From: a virus
Reading direction: 5' to 3' (one strand)
DNA: 38,994 bases
IMG/VR virus record: IMGVR_UViG_3300030105_001516
Coordinates: 1 to 38,994 of that record
The position numbers and the translations under genes are program-made. Under the pieces are notes generated by a model, which saw only the letters and a list, made by a program, of their open reading frames with translations, ran no database searches and was not told the DNA's origin. Of the stretch, positions 8,162 through 15,985 are shown in pieces. Every line of letters begins with the position of its first letter. Position 1 is the stretch's first letter.

Positions 8162-10678
8162 ATGGCAACTACTGGCTTAATGTTTGAGAAAGACAAAGCA
8201 CCCATCTCAAATGAAATTCTATCTCTCTTTGAAAAGGTGCGAGTAGCATACTTATCATCAAGAGCCGACCCTAGCGAATATGGTGGCCGGTGGAGAAACG
8301 CCATAGAAGAAGTCAAAGAAGCATACAATTCTATCTCACCTTTAGGTAGAGAAATAAAAGAATACCTAGATGAACGCCATGTCGAGGCTACGGATGCTGG
8401 CAGTCCTTCAAGTGGTTCGGCAAAAATAATCTATGAAGGTATTAAGCAAATGCGGTTTGATTCGGATAATGTCAATGACCCCTTCTCTAAGAAATTCAAA
8501 GGTAAAGTATTGGAGAGCCTTTTGACAGATGAAAGCGTCTTTGTAAAGTTTATTCATTATGCGATTCGTTCCGATGATGACGCCCTATCCGAAGACTGCT
8601 ATGAAAGTATTGAGTTTCAAGCCGACGATATTACAGATGGTTTAGAAGGATTAGACCTACAAGTAAAGGATGTTCCGTTGTTCATCATAGAACATTATGG
8701 TGATGATAAGGACAGCAAAAAGGTTGAGTCTAATTTCAAAAAGGCACTAAAACTATTAGAAGCCGCATTCATGCATAAGTATTCCGAAGAAGAATGGAAT
8801 ACTTTACTACAAGTAGAATTGAAAAAGGCTGAAAAGAAGTCCACAGACGAAAAAGCAATATCGCACTTTATTGTTCCTAACAAACCAATGTATAGAATCT
8901 TCGATATAGACGACATGAAAGAACTACAAGGTTTTTCCGGCGACTATATAGTTCAAGAAAAATATGACGGTATGAGAATACAAATCCATAAAATAGATAA
9001 CCAAGTTAAAGTCTATTCTTATAATGAAAAAGACATTACAGATAAATGTCCTAATCAAGTTGCTGAAATGGAAAAGAAATCCTACGGTGATTGCATTTTA
9101 GATGCCGAGTTAATTCTTTTCGATGGTGATGAACCCCTCCATAGAGCCGACACTATTTCACATGTGTTCAAAAACCAATACCCCGATGCTAAATTAAAAG
9201 CACATGTCTTTGATATTATGAGACACGAAGATAAGAACATGACCGATGAGGAATTAGAACAAAGAATAAACATACTCTTCAATAACTATTCCGCCAAGTC
9301 ATCCGAATACTTAGAATTCCCTTCTAAGAAAGATACTCGAACAGCCGACTCTCTAAAAGACATTGAAGAATATGCTAAAGAGATAATGGAGATGCCAACA
9401 GCAGAAGGAGTTGTCATAAAAGACATTACCTCTACATACTTCATAGGCACTAAGAAAAACCCTAAGTGGATTAAATGGAAGAAGTTTGTTGATTTGGATA
9501 TGATAGTCCTAGATAAGAAGTCTACAAAATCAAAACTATATTCATACACATTAGGTGCTGGGCCAGTATTAGAAAAAGGAAAACACATTGTTGAATTAGA
9601 TGGTAAACTATACATGAATGTTGGAAAGGCACTCAATACTAAAACTAATGTAAACATTGGAGACATTATTAGAGTTAAGGTAGATGAAGTAAAACAGTCC
9701 GATGAACGCTTTACTCTTTACTCCGCTAATGTTATTGAAGTTCCCGAAGTAGAGTCACCGGATAAAGTAGTCACTTTGGAAATGTTATCTAAAGACACTA
9801 AGAAATCCTTGAAGTATAAAGTAGAGGCACTAACTAAGGGCATTACAATCACAGATAACATACATGGTTCGGCTACACTAATTGCTAAAAGCATGGATGG
9901 GTTTACTATCTATGGCTTTGAAGAAAGCAACCTAATGTCTAAGAATGCATTGGCTGACTTAGACCAATGGAAAGAAGAAGCCGAAATGACTTTGAAAACT
10001 CTACAAGGAACTATGACTACTGCAATAAAAAATAGACTTAAGTTTAAGGGGTCACAGACTCCTAAAGAGATGCATGAGTATTTACTAGCGGCAATGCCTA
10101 GTGAATATGAAACACTTTTCGATAGTGATGCTTCTAAGATGATGAAGATTTTAGGACATGCTTCTACTAAAGACTTAAAGAATTGGGCTAATCAAAGAGA
10201 AGGTATTAGTTTTAGAGATGGGGAATTACATGTAGACCCTACAGATATTGCTAAGGAAATGTCTCAATTTAAAATATATTCAAGGAAAGACGACAATTTA
10301 GATTTTATTATTAGTCATAAAGGTGAAACACTTTCTTGGCTTATTGACTTACCTAACGATGATGACATATTTTCTTTGTTTGGTAAAGCCAATAAATACC
10401 CTGCTCAAGTATCTAAGAATATTGCTAGAGGGCAACTAATAGATGAAGGAGATGTTGAATTAGGGGTTCAAAGACATGGCTATCACGAATACATCCTTAA
10501 AGGAAACAAGTTTGAAACTAAAATGCACTTTAGAGTCATACCTGTTAAAGAAGAAAAAATGTGGTTAGCATGGACTGGCTATGAACAAAAACCTGTAGAT
10601 AAAAAGAGTGATGACGGAATATGGAATATCTACACTGACAAGTATAAAGACTTAGTTTTACCCGATAGTGGGGAATAG
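8162..10678 (+). CDS. ATP-dependent DNA ligase with long C-terminal extension
   Basis: An 838-residue protein. The nucleotidyltransferase core has motif I K-Y-D-G-M-R with K267 as the lysine adenylated by ATP, motif III D314-A-E, motif IV E415-G-V-V-I-K, and motif V K435-W-I-K-W-K. These seal nicks via an AMP-DNA intermediate. Residues 1-245 are a helical N-terminal region that may be a divergent DNA-binding domain. An OB-fold-like part follows to about 525. The remaining 300 residues exceed the usual ligase length; around 713-726 the pattern L-D-F-I-I-S-H-K-G-E-T-L-S-W resembles the LigD phosphoesterase core, with most catalytic positions changed. A replication/repair enzyme inside the head gene cluster is unusual. 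Ligase identity is firm; the extension call is tentative. Confidence 0.9.
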   Translation: MATTGLMFEKDKAPISNEILSLFEKVRVAYLSSRADPSEYGGRWRNAIEEVKEAYNSISPLGREIKEYLDERHVEATDAGSPSSGSAKIIYEGIKQMRFDSDNVNDPFSKKFKGKVLESLLTDESVFVKFIHYAIRSDDDALSEDCYESIEFQADDITDGLEGLDLQVKDVPLFIIEHYGDDKDSKKVESNFKKALKLLEAAFMHKYSEEEWNTLLQVELKKAEKKSTDEKAISHFIVPNKPMYRIFDIDDMKELQGFSGDYIVQEKYDGMRIQIHKIDNQVKVYSYNEKDITDKCPNQVAEMEKKSYGDCILDAELILFDGDEPLHRADTISHVFKNQYPDAKLKAHVFDIMRHEDKNMTDEELEQRINILFNNYSAKSSEYLEFPSKKDTRTADSLKDIEEYAKEIMEMPTAEGVVIKDITSTYFIGTKKNPKWIKWKKFVDLDMIVLDKKSTKSKLYSYTLGAGPVLEKGKHIVELDGKLYMNVGKALNTKTNVNIGDIIRVKVDEVKQSDERFTLYSANVIEVPEVESPDKVVTLEMLSKDTKKSLKYKVEALTKGITITDNIHGSATLIAKSMDGFTIYGFEESNLMSKNALADLDQWKEEAEMTLKTLQGTMTTAIKNRLKFKGSQTPKEMHEYLLAAMPSEYETLFDSDASKMMKILGHASTKDLKNWANQREGISFRDGELHVDPTDIAKEMSQFKIYSRKDDNLDFIISHKGETLSWLIDLPNDDDIFSLFGKANKYPAQVSKNIARGQLIDEGDVELGVQRHGYHEYILKGNKFETKMHFRVIPVKEEKMWLAWTGYEQKPVDKKSDDGIWNIYTDKYKDLVLPDSGE

Positions 10679-10699
10679 GTTATATAGTCGGTTTATAAC
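10679..10699 (+). promoter_or_regulatory. Candidate TATA-like promoter for the capsid operon
   Basis: Right after the ligase stop lies GTTATATAG, then a matching TATAAC, forming a 6-bp inverted repeat (10679-10684 with 10694-10699). The TTATATAG stretch is centred about 25 bases before TTG 10708 and 34 before ATG 10717. In archaea a TATA box lies about 25 bases before the transcript start, so a short-leader or leaderless mRNA for protease/scaffold and capsid genes is plausible. The inverted repeat could instead be only a weak hairpin. Confidence 0.35.
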
Positions 10700-10716
10700 A
10701 AAAGAGATTGAGCAGT

Positions 10717-11895
10717 ATGTTACAGACCATACTTGCAGACAAGGAGACTGACTTCACCATCATCAAAGCCAAAAGCGATGAATTGATGATTGGTGGGTAT
10801 GCTTCTATTGAAATGGTGGACAAACAAAACGACCTTATCACACTCAAAGCATTAAATGAAGCAGTAGTAAAATTCATGGAGAAGAACAAGTTTAGAAATG
10901 TAATGACAAACCATTCTAATGTTCAAGTCGGAGAAGTAATACAATCATACAGAGATACAAGTGGCAAACTATGGAAAACAGAAGTAGATGATGTCGGATT
11001 TTTTGTAGTAATAAAATTAAGAGATGACATCGAAAAGGCAAAAGAAATAAATAGAGGAATTCGCAAAGGGACATTAAGAAGTTTTAGCATTGGAGGACAA
11101 GCGTTACAAAAAGTAAAGAAACATCATGTAGAATTAGGCGAGTATAGTGAAATTAGTAAACTCGAACTACATGAAGTAACAATATGCGAAAAAGGAATTA
11201 ACCCCGAAGCGAGATTTGACATATTAAAGGAGGACAAAAACATGAATAAATTAGAAAAAGCATTAGCGGAACTTGACACTCTACTTGAGGAAGTCAATAC
11301 CCTACGAAAAGAAGAAGAACCACTAGAGGAATTAGAAGCGGCAGAGCCACATCCCCTAGATGAGAAGATGGAAACAGAAGAAGAAGAAGAAGAGTCTATG
11401 GAATACATGGATGACGAAACTAAATCTACTACTGTGGATGGCAACGACGATGAAAACCTCGGCGGCGCAGGAGAACTGATGGAACAAGCAGGACTTCAAG
11501 CAAAGAAAGAAGGTATGGTTTCAAAGGCATGGGGCAACGACGAGTTTAACACTCTTAACCTAAGTGCTGAGAACATCGAAAAAGCCTACTCGCAATTCCG
11601 AGCAGAGCAACTTGAAAAGTTGGCTTATGATAACCTCTCGCAAGACTTTTCTAAGAGATTCACTGCCGAAACCAAGAACAGAGTTTCAATGGTTGCTAAG
11701 TCGGAATACGACGCACAAACTGAAATCAACGCACTTACTAGTGAATTTGCAGAACTTCGCAAGTCACTTACAGCAGAAAAAAACACAATCCGTAAGGCTA
11801 CAGAAGCCGCTACTACGACACACAGTTTCTCTACAGAAGAGATTGCTGAAATGTCATGGAGCGATATTCATAAAGCAGTCGGCGGTAATATTTGA
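10717..11895 (+). CDS. Prohead protease fused to scaffold
   Basis: Residues 1-170 match the capsid maturation (prohead) protease fold: N-H66-S-N-V-Q-V-G-E carries the likely catalytic His and R-S-F-S124-I-G-G the likely nucleophile Ser, followed by L-H-E-V-T-I-C-E. Residues 176-392 are a scaffold: helical, with a very acidic Glu-rich block, then charged helices. The last residues M-S-W-S-D-I-H-K-A-V-G-G-N-I carry the shared tag. The start is ATG 10717; a TTG at 10708 is also in frame. A strong internal ribosome site at 11228-11233 could express the scaffold alone from 11242. The stop is fused to the ribosome site of the major capsid gene. The protease cleaves scaffold and capsid N-termini during maturation. 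Confidence 0.85.
   Translation: MLQTILADKETDFTIIKAKSDELMIGGYASIEMVDKQNDLITLKALNEAVVKFMEKNKFRNVMTNHSNVQVGEVIQSYRDTSGKLWKTEVDDVGFFVVIKLRDDIEKAKEINRGIRKGTLRSFSIGGQALQKVKKHHVELGEYSEISKLELHEVTICEKGINPEARFDILKEDKNMNKLEKALAELDTLLEEVNTLRKEEEPLEELEAAEPHPLDEKMETEEEEEESMEYMDDETKSTTVDGNDDENLGGAGELMEQAGLQAKKEGMVSKAWGNDEFNTLNLSAENIEKAYSQFRAEQLEKLAYDNLSQDFSKRFTAETKNRVSMVAKSEYDAQTEINALTSEFAELRKSLTAEKNTIRKATEAATTTHSFSTEEIAEMSWSDIHKAVGGNI
11242..11895 (+). CDS. Nested in-frame scaffold protein (internal start)
   Basis: Within the protease-scaffold gene, AAAGGAGG at about 11226-11233 lies 8 bases before ATG 11242, which is in the same frame. Translation from there gives a 217-residue scaffold lacking the protease domain, as lambda Nu3 lies inside gene C. 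This ribosome site is among the strongest in the window, more so than that of the parent gene. The product would keep the acidic block and the C-terminal W tag. Expression is inferred from sequence only. Confidence 0.6.
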   Translation: MNKLEKALAELDTLLEEVNTLRKEEEPLEELEAAEPHPLDEKMETEEEEEESMEYMDDETKSTTVDGNDDENLGGAGELMEQAGLQAKKEGMVSKAWGNDEFNTLNLSAENIEKAYSQFRAEQLEKLAYDNLSQDFSKRFTAETKNRVSMVAKSEYDAQTEINALTSEFAELRKSLTAEKNTIRKATEAATTTHSFSTEEIAEMSWSDIHKAVGGNI

Positions 11896-11905
11896 GGTGA
11901 ATTAA

Positions 11906-13252
11906 ATGGGATATATTAACACGATTAGAGACTTAGAAGCGGCAACATACGGATTACCTGCATTTGGAGGTAATGCCATGTTGAAACAAGCAGGAACAAT
12001 TGCAGGTCTACATACTGCACACGATATTGGAGATGCGGTGGCAAACGGCACAACTAATGCTGGTTCAACAGCAATGTATAACCAACTATACGGACAGAAG
12101 GTTTGGTCTATGCTAAACCGAGAAGTAAATGCTCTCGCAATGCTAGCAAAGCGACCTTATACTTCATCCGGTTGGAGAATTTTAAAGAGCCGACCCTTCG
12201 GTGGTTCCGGTGCTAAACTCGCAGTGGATATTACTGGTGACGGTTCATCCGATAACGGACTAGGTGGCGCAAACCCACACGCTGATGAAATTGGTGGCGT
12301 TCCTGAAAATGCTGGACTTTCTACTGCGGCTGATGGACTTGGTTCAATGGCTCCAACATACGCTCAACTCTTTATGAGTCCTAAGACTATTGCACATCAG
12401 TTCGATATTTCCGAACTTGCTATGGAAATGGCTCAAATTGATGATGGACTCGGAGATATTCGGTCTATTATTCGTGAAGACATGGGTAAGGCACACGCTG
12501 AATCACAAAACAAGATGCTTCTTATGCCTCTTGCAGTTTATGGTGAAGTTTCGGCTCTAGCAAACATTGAGAGAAACTATACTTCTCTTAACAAGGTTCT
12601 TAGTAGCCGAGCAGAACTTCTTGCGGCTGATAATGGAGTTCTTATGACCGATACTATGACTGGTGTTGGAGTTAATCTCGCTAAAATTTACGGTGGAGAA
12701 CGATATACTGAGGCATCTTTCCTTGATGCAGAAGTAGACTTTAACGCTTCATATGCGGCTTCTTCTGTTCGACCACTAACACTTACTTTGCTTAACGCTA
12801 TGATTCGTAATTTGCGAATTGCTGGTGGCGCACCTAAGTGTATTCTTACAGGCTATGATACAATCCAAGCAATCGCTGACTTGTTACAAAGCCAAGAAAG
12901 ATTCATGGATAGAAAGGAAATTATTCCTACACATAACGGTGTTCGTGGAATTAAGGGTGCAGAAGTTGGTTTCCGAGTGGCAACCTACTACGACATCCCT
13001 CTAATCCCTTGTAAGGATATGACTGCAACTGCTAACGCATCCGATACCACTGCAATTAGTGACTTGTTGTTCCTAGATACAGACCACCTATGGCTTTCGG
13101 TTCTTAAGCCGACTCAATACTTTGAAGATGGTGTTTCTAATGGAAACCCATTCGGTGTTGGTCGTCTCGGAAACCAAGCACTTTACCGAACCATTGGTGA
13201 AGTAGGTTGTTCTTTCTTCCAAGGTCAAGGTAAAATTACTAATGTGGCGTGA
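11906..13252 (+). CDS. Major capsid protein (HK97 fold)
   Basis: A 448-residue protein immediately after the protease-scaffold gene, as is standard. Features fitting an HK97-type capsid protein are a helical N-terminal arm, a central region with F-D-I-S-E-L-A-M-E-M and a long spine-helix candidate (D-I-R-S-I-I-R-E-D-M-G-K), and a late A-domain-like segment with P-K-C-I-L-T-G-Y-D-T and D-T-D-H-L-W-L-S-V-L. It assembles the icosahedral shell. Translation uses TGAGGTG, with the stop codon of the scaffold gene inside the ribosome site. Codons are less A-rich than in neighbouring genes, as expected of an abundant protein. Confidence 0.88.
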   Translation: MGYINTIRDLEAATYGLPAFGGNAMLKQAGTIAGLHTAHDIGDAVANGTTNAGSTAMYNQLYGQKVWSMLNREVNALAMLAKRPYTSSGWRILKSRPFGGSGAKLAVDITGDGSSDNGLGGANPHADEIGGVPENAGLSTAADGLGSMAPTYAQLFMSPKTIAHQFDISELAMEMAQIDDGLGDIRSIIREDMGKAHAESQNKMLLMPLAVYGEVSALANIERNYTSLNKVLSSRAELLAADNGVLMTDTMTGVGVNLAKIYGGERYTEASFLDAEVDFNASYAASSVRPLTLTLLNAMIRNLRIAGGAPKCILTGYDTIQAIADLLQSQERFMDRKEIIPTHNGVRGIKGAEVGFRVATYYDIPLIPCKDMTATANASDTTAISDLLFLDTDHLWLSVLKPTQYFEDGVSNGNPFGVGRLGNQALYRTIGEVGCSFFQGQGKITNVA

Positions 13253-13263
13253 GGTGTTTTAGT

Positions 13264-13875
13264 ATGACACATACTATTACATTGGTCGCAGACCATAAGG
13301 GACTTACTCGCCCATCTGTTATGGGTGACGAATATACCGTTATTGGTGACATGGCTACTACGGACTACCGTATTGGCTCACCCGCTAATGCTTCCGTAAA
13401 TATCAATGCGGCAACAGACGAAACTTTGACTAGAGCAAGTGGTTCATACATTACTGATGGATTCGTTGTTGGAGATTACTGCACTATTGTTGGTTCAGCG
13501 TCGGCTAATGATGCTCACTTGATTCAAATTAAGACATTGACTGCTACTGTTTTAACAACAGAAGCCGACACTGCTTTAGGTGCTAATACTGGTGGCGGAG
13601 AAGTTATTACTCATGCAGGTGAAAAAATCCTCGCTAGTGACTTTGGATTGGCTACTATGACACATCTAGAAATTCTAGGTGGAGATAATATGAGACAACG
13701 CTATCAATTGAGTAACTTGCGGGACAACGGAAAACACTGTTACCTCTACGCATTTAATACCAATGCCGACAATAACAGCACTCTTCTAGGTGCTTCTCTT
13801 GTTGGTGCGGCCAATGCTAATGCGGGTGACACCCCTCTAGGCACTGTCCGACTACGAGCATTTGGTAACATTTGA
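13264..13875 (+). CDS. Minor capsid or decoration protein
   Basis: A 203-residue Ala/Thr/Gly-rich, probably all-beta protein directly after the major capsid gene. The frame opens at a GTG at 13249, but GAGGTG followed by ATG 13264 defines the start. No catalytic motif is seen. Position and composition fit a capsid decoration or stabilising protein; a head-completion role is the alternative. Confidence 0.6.
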   Translation: MTHTITLVADHKGLTRPSVMGDEYTVIGDMATTDYRIGSPANASVNINAATDETLTRASGSYITDGFVVGDYCTIVGSASANDAHLIQIKTLTATVLTTEADTALGANTGGGEVITHAGEKILASDFGLATMTHLEILGGDNMRQRYQLSNLRDNGKHCYLYAFNTNADNNSTLLGASLVGAANANAGDTPLGTVRLRAFGNI

Positions 13876-13887
13876 GGTGTTTACTTG
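13873..13887 (+). promoter_or_regulatory. TGAGGTG stop/Shine-Dalgarno fusion deciding a TTG start
   Basis: The TGA stop of the upstream gene forms the first bases of TGAGGTG, and the only start codon at the right distance is TTG 13885. The same element occurs at 11893, 13250, 14671, 15079 and 26163, always 12-14 bases before the next start, which supports the TTG call here. Confidence 0.7.
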
Positions 13888-14319
13888 GCAACCATACGAC
13901 TAAAAGATTCGTATATAGCCGGTAATAGATACGAGCCAACCCATCTACTAATTATTAACGGTAGTGAAGGTCGGGTTAAAGTTACTACGGCGGAGGCATT
14001 AGAAATCTCTGCCGTAGTAGCCTCTCGCTATTACTTGGGTAAACATTTAGATGTTGTTTTTACAGAAAGTGATAGAGAGGATTTACTCTCTCTACCCGAA
14101 AGAGAAGCGGCAATTCTAACCAATCTACTTAAATGCCCTGTTGAAGAAATACCGTCTAGACTACTTCCTAAAAAACTAGTAGTCAAGGCAAGTGTTCCCG
14201 AACTTCTAAAGGCTACTGCTAAGAAGGCGACCAAGAGAGTTACGCCTAAGAAGTCCACGCCTAAAAAGACCACTCCGAAGAAGGAAACGCCTAAAGAGTC
14301 CGTTTTAGAAGAAGAGTAA
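13885..14319 (+). CDS. Head protein with histone H1-like lysine/proline tail
   Basis: A 144-residue protein starting at TTG behind TGAGGTG. Residues 1-95 look like a compact alpha/beta domain. Residues about 110-140 are a flexible basic tail with repeated T-P-K-K units and close variants (T-P-K-K, S-T-P-K-K, T-T-P-K-K, E-T-P-K-E), like the DNA-binding tails of linker histones and some bacterial nucleoid proteins. It may contact packaged DNA or another virion protein. No family is recognised. It lies in the minor capsid gene group. Confidence 0.62.
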   Translation: MATIRLKDSYIAGNRYEPTHLLIINGSEGRVKVTTAEALEISAVVASRYYLGKHLDVVFTESDREDLLSLPEREAAILTNLLKCPVEEIPSRLLPKKLVVKASVPELLKATAKKATKRVTPKKSTPKKTTPKKETPKESVLEEE

Positions 14320-14373
14320 TTGCACAACCTTCATTAAGAAGTTGCCATTACCCTTGTTTACAAAGGTGTTTAC

Positions 14374-14673
14374 ATGGCAGATACAAGCAGAAGCAGTGGA
14401 GTATTAGGGGCTAGCGCAATAATTTCAAGAAATCAGTGTAGGGTTAAAAGCATGCACGCTTCTTTCGTTATTGTTAGTAATGCGGCAGTAACCATCAAAC
14501 TATTCGATAGTCTTGACAATAGCGGGACAGAAATTGCTAGAATGCACCATAGCACTACAGGCCAATACAATATTGAGTTTGACATGCATGGTGTTCTTGC
14601 TACTACGGCTTTATTCTTAGAAGTTACAGAAGCAAGTTCCTCTACAGTAAATGTTTCTGTAGAGTTTAATTGA
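14374..14673 (+). CDS. Small beta-sandwich virion protein, unknown
   Basis: A 99-residue Ser/Thr-rich protein with alternating hydrophobic strands (A-S-F-V-I-V-S-N-A-A-V-T-I-K-L-F-D, ending V-N-V-S-V-E-F-N), typical of a single jelly-roll or Ig-like fold. It starts after AAGGTG. The 54-base gap before it is larger than most here but holds no clear promoter. A decoration or fibre-like role is possible from position. Confidence 0.58.
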   Translation: MADTSRSSGVLGASAIISRNQCRVKSMHASFVIVSNAAVTIKLFDSLDNSGTEIARMHHSTTGQYNIEFDMHGVLATTALFLEVTEASSSTVNVSVEFN

Positions 14674-14682
14674 GGTGTTCTA

Positions 14683-15081
14683 ATGCCCGCACTTAACCAC
14701 GATACTAGGCTCATAATGACAATACTTTTTGTCGGGACTATTAGCGGTGCTAATGTTTTCGCATACGCTACCTTTGGTTTGAATTTTCCTTACACGGTTT
14801 TAATGCATGGTGTTCTATTCGGTTTAATTACTGTTGGTGCAATCATGGTTATGAAGGCACTATTTGACCTAGCCTTAAACGATAAAATTGAAATGTATTT
14901 ACTCGATAGGCGCATCACTTCATACTGGCAAAGAATTGCTAAGGATGAACAACAACGAAAGAAGATGCAAGAGTCACTTAAAGTATTCCAAACAGATAAT
15001 CAAACAAGTAGAGTTCCCCAAATCGCCCCTGCTTACGAGACAGATGGTGTAAGTGCCGACTTTTTAGCAACACTTCAATGA
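14683..15081 (+). CDS. Membrane protein with two transmembrane helices
   Basis: A 132-residue protein with hydrophobic segments at about residues 10-31 and 38-63, followed by a charged 69-residue hydrophilic tail with a helical Lys/Gln-rich stretch. No holin signature can be confirmed. It is translated from a TGAGGTG junction and is the first of three consecutive genes for membrane-associated proteins, leading to the GTPase, so the three may act together at the host membrane. Confidence 0.65.
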   Translation: MPALNHDTRLIMTILFVGTISGANVFAYATFGLNFPYTVLMHGVLFGLITVGAIMVMKALFDLALNDKIEMYLLDRRITSYWQRIAKDEQQRKKMQESLKVFQTDNQTSRVPQIAPAYETDGVSADFLATLQ

Positions 15082-15090
15082 GGTGGCTAA

Positions 15091-15318
15091 ATGGTATTAG
15101 GCGACATAATGGGTTTTTCGGACTCGGACTACGCCTATAATCAAAGCAGGGCGCACTCGGCTGATATTTTCTTTATGAGAATGAGAGCGTGGTTTTGGGG
15201 CGGTTGTATTTCATTGTCTTGTTTACTTATTGGTAATATGATGGGTGTTTTTGACATCAACATCATGGGTTGGCTAGTAGGTAAAGCATCGGAACTTTGG
15301 AATTGGGCGTGGCATTGA
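15091..15318 (+). CDS. Small single-span membrane protein
   Basis: A 75-residue protein with a hydrophilic N-terminal 33 residues, a probable transmembrane helix at about 34-53 (W-F-W-G-G-C-I-S-L then L-L-I-G-N-M-M) and a Trp-rich amphipathic end. It starts behind TGAGGTG. The next gene, the GTPase, begins 3 bases after its stop. It may be a membrane partner of the GTPase; this is inference from adjacency. Confidence 0.6.
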   Translation: MVLGDIMGFSDSDYAYNQSRAHSADIFFMRMRAWFWGGCISLSCLLIGNMMGVFDINIMGWLVGKASELWNWAWH

Positions 15319-15320
15319 AA

Positions 15321-15983
15321 ATGTCTGTTCTAGCGGGGTTCGCTGTTGTAGTCATTGAAGCAACAGTAGCGTTTTACAAAAGAATACATGCAATTAACTT
15401 CGGCATCTATGGTGCTACAATGGTGGGTAAAACCACACTACATCATCAGTTAAGAACAAAGGGTGAAGTCCCCGAAATAAAACAAAGAACTGTTGGCAAA
15501 GAAAGAGCCACTAGAAAAGTAATAAAAGTAGATGGTAGCACTCATACTTTAAGAACCGCAGATATTGGCGGAGAGGCTATCTATTGGAAAGAGTGGGCTA
15601 ATGACATTCGTTCAAGACATGTTAAATATATAATATTTGTAATAGACCATAGGCATTTAGATTCACCTGCTAATTTAGACCATCAGTTAGCATGGAAATA
15701 TTTAGTAGATATTATCTGTAGTGATAAGTGGGTCGGCGGAAAGAAAAAGAAGAACGGTGAATATCCTTTAGCGGTAGGTATTTGGGCTAATAAGTATGAT
15801 ATTTGGGGAGATAAATACCCCGACGACGCCCCTATTGAACAACACCCTATTTATGAACCGTTCAAATACGGTATGCAAAGACTAAATGATAAAGGAATAC
15901 CAACTTTCAAATACATAGTGTCGGCTAAATCTCAACCGGAAATGGTCTATAGAGGCGTAATGACGATGATTAAGGAGTATTGA
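15321..15983 (+). CDS. Membrane-anchored small GTPase (Ras/Arf-like G domain)
   Basis: From ATG 15321 the protein is 220 residues; TTG 15297 and 15315 are less likely starts. Residues 3-19 are a hydrophobic anchor. The P-loop is G31-A-T-M-V-G-K37-T. A D-I-G-G box matches G3 (D-x-x-G), N-K-Y-D matches G4 (guanine specificity) and V-S-A-K matches G5. This set defines a P-loop GTPase of the Ras/Arf/SRPRB type. The protein is in the middle of the virion gene cluster, between capsid and connector genes. What it controls is unknown; membrane recruitment or remodelling is a reasonable inference from the anchor and membrane neighbours. Confidence 0.82.
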   Translation: MSVLAGFAVVVIEATVAFYKRIHAINFGIYGATMVGKTTLHHQLRTKGEVPEIKQRTVGKERATRKVIKVDGSTHTLRTADIGGEAIYWKEWANDIRSRHVKYIIFVIDHRHLDSPANLDHQLAWKYLVDIICSDKWVGGKKKKNGEYPLAVGIWANKYDIWGDKYPDDAPIEQHPIYEPFKYGMQRLNDKGIPTFKYIVSAKSQPEMVYRGVMTMIKEY

Positions 15984-15985
15984 TT

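Noticed and set aside
11778-11784. Second A_AAA_AAC heptamer, in phase within the scaffold gene
   Set aside because: A -1 shift there meets a stop after three codons. It could make a scaffold without the C-terminal tag, but in such an A-rich genome the heptamer is expected by chance and nothing else supports it.
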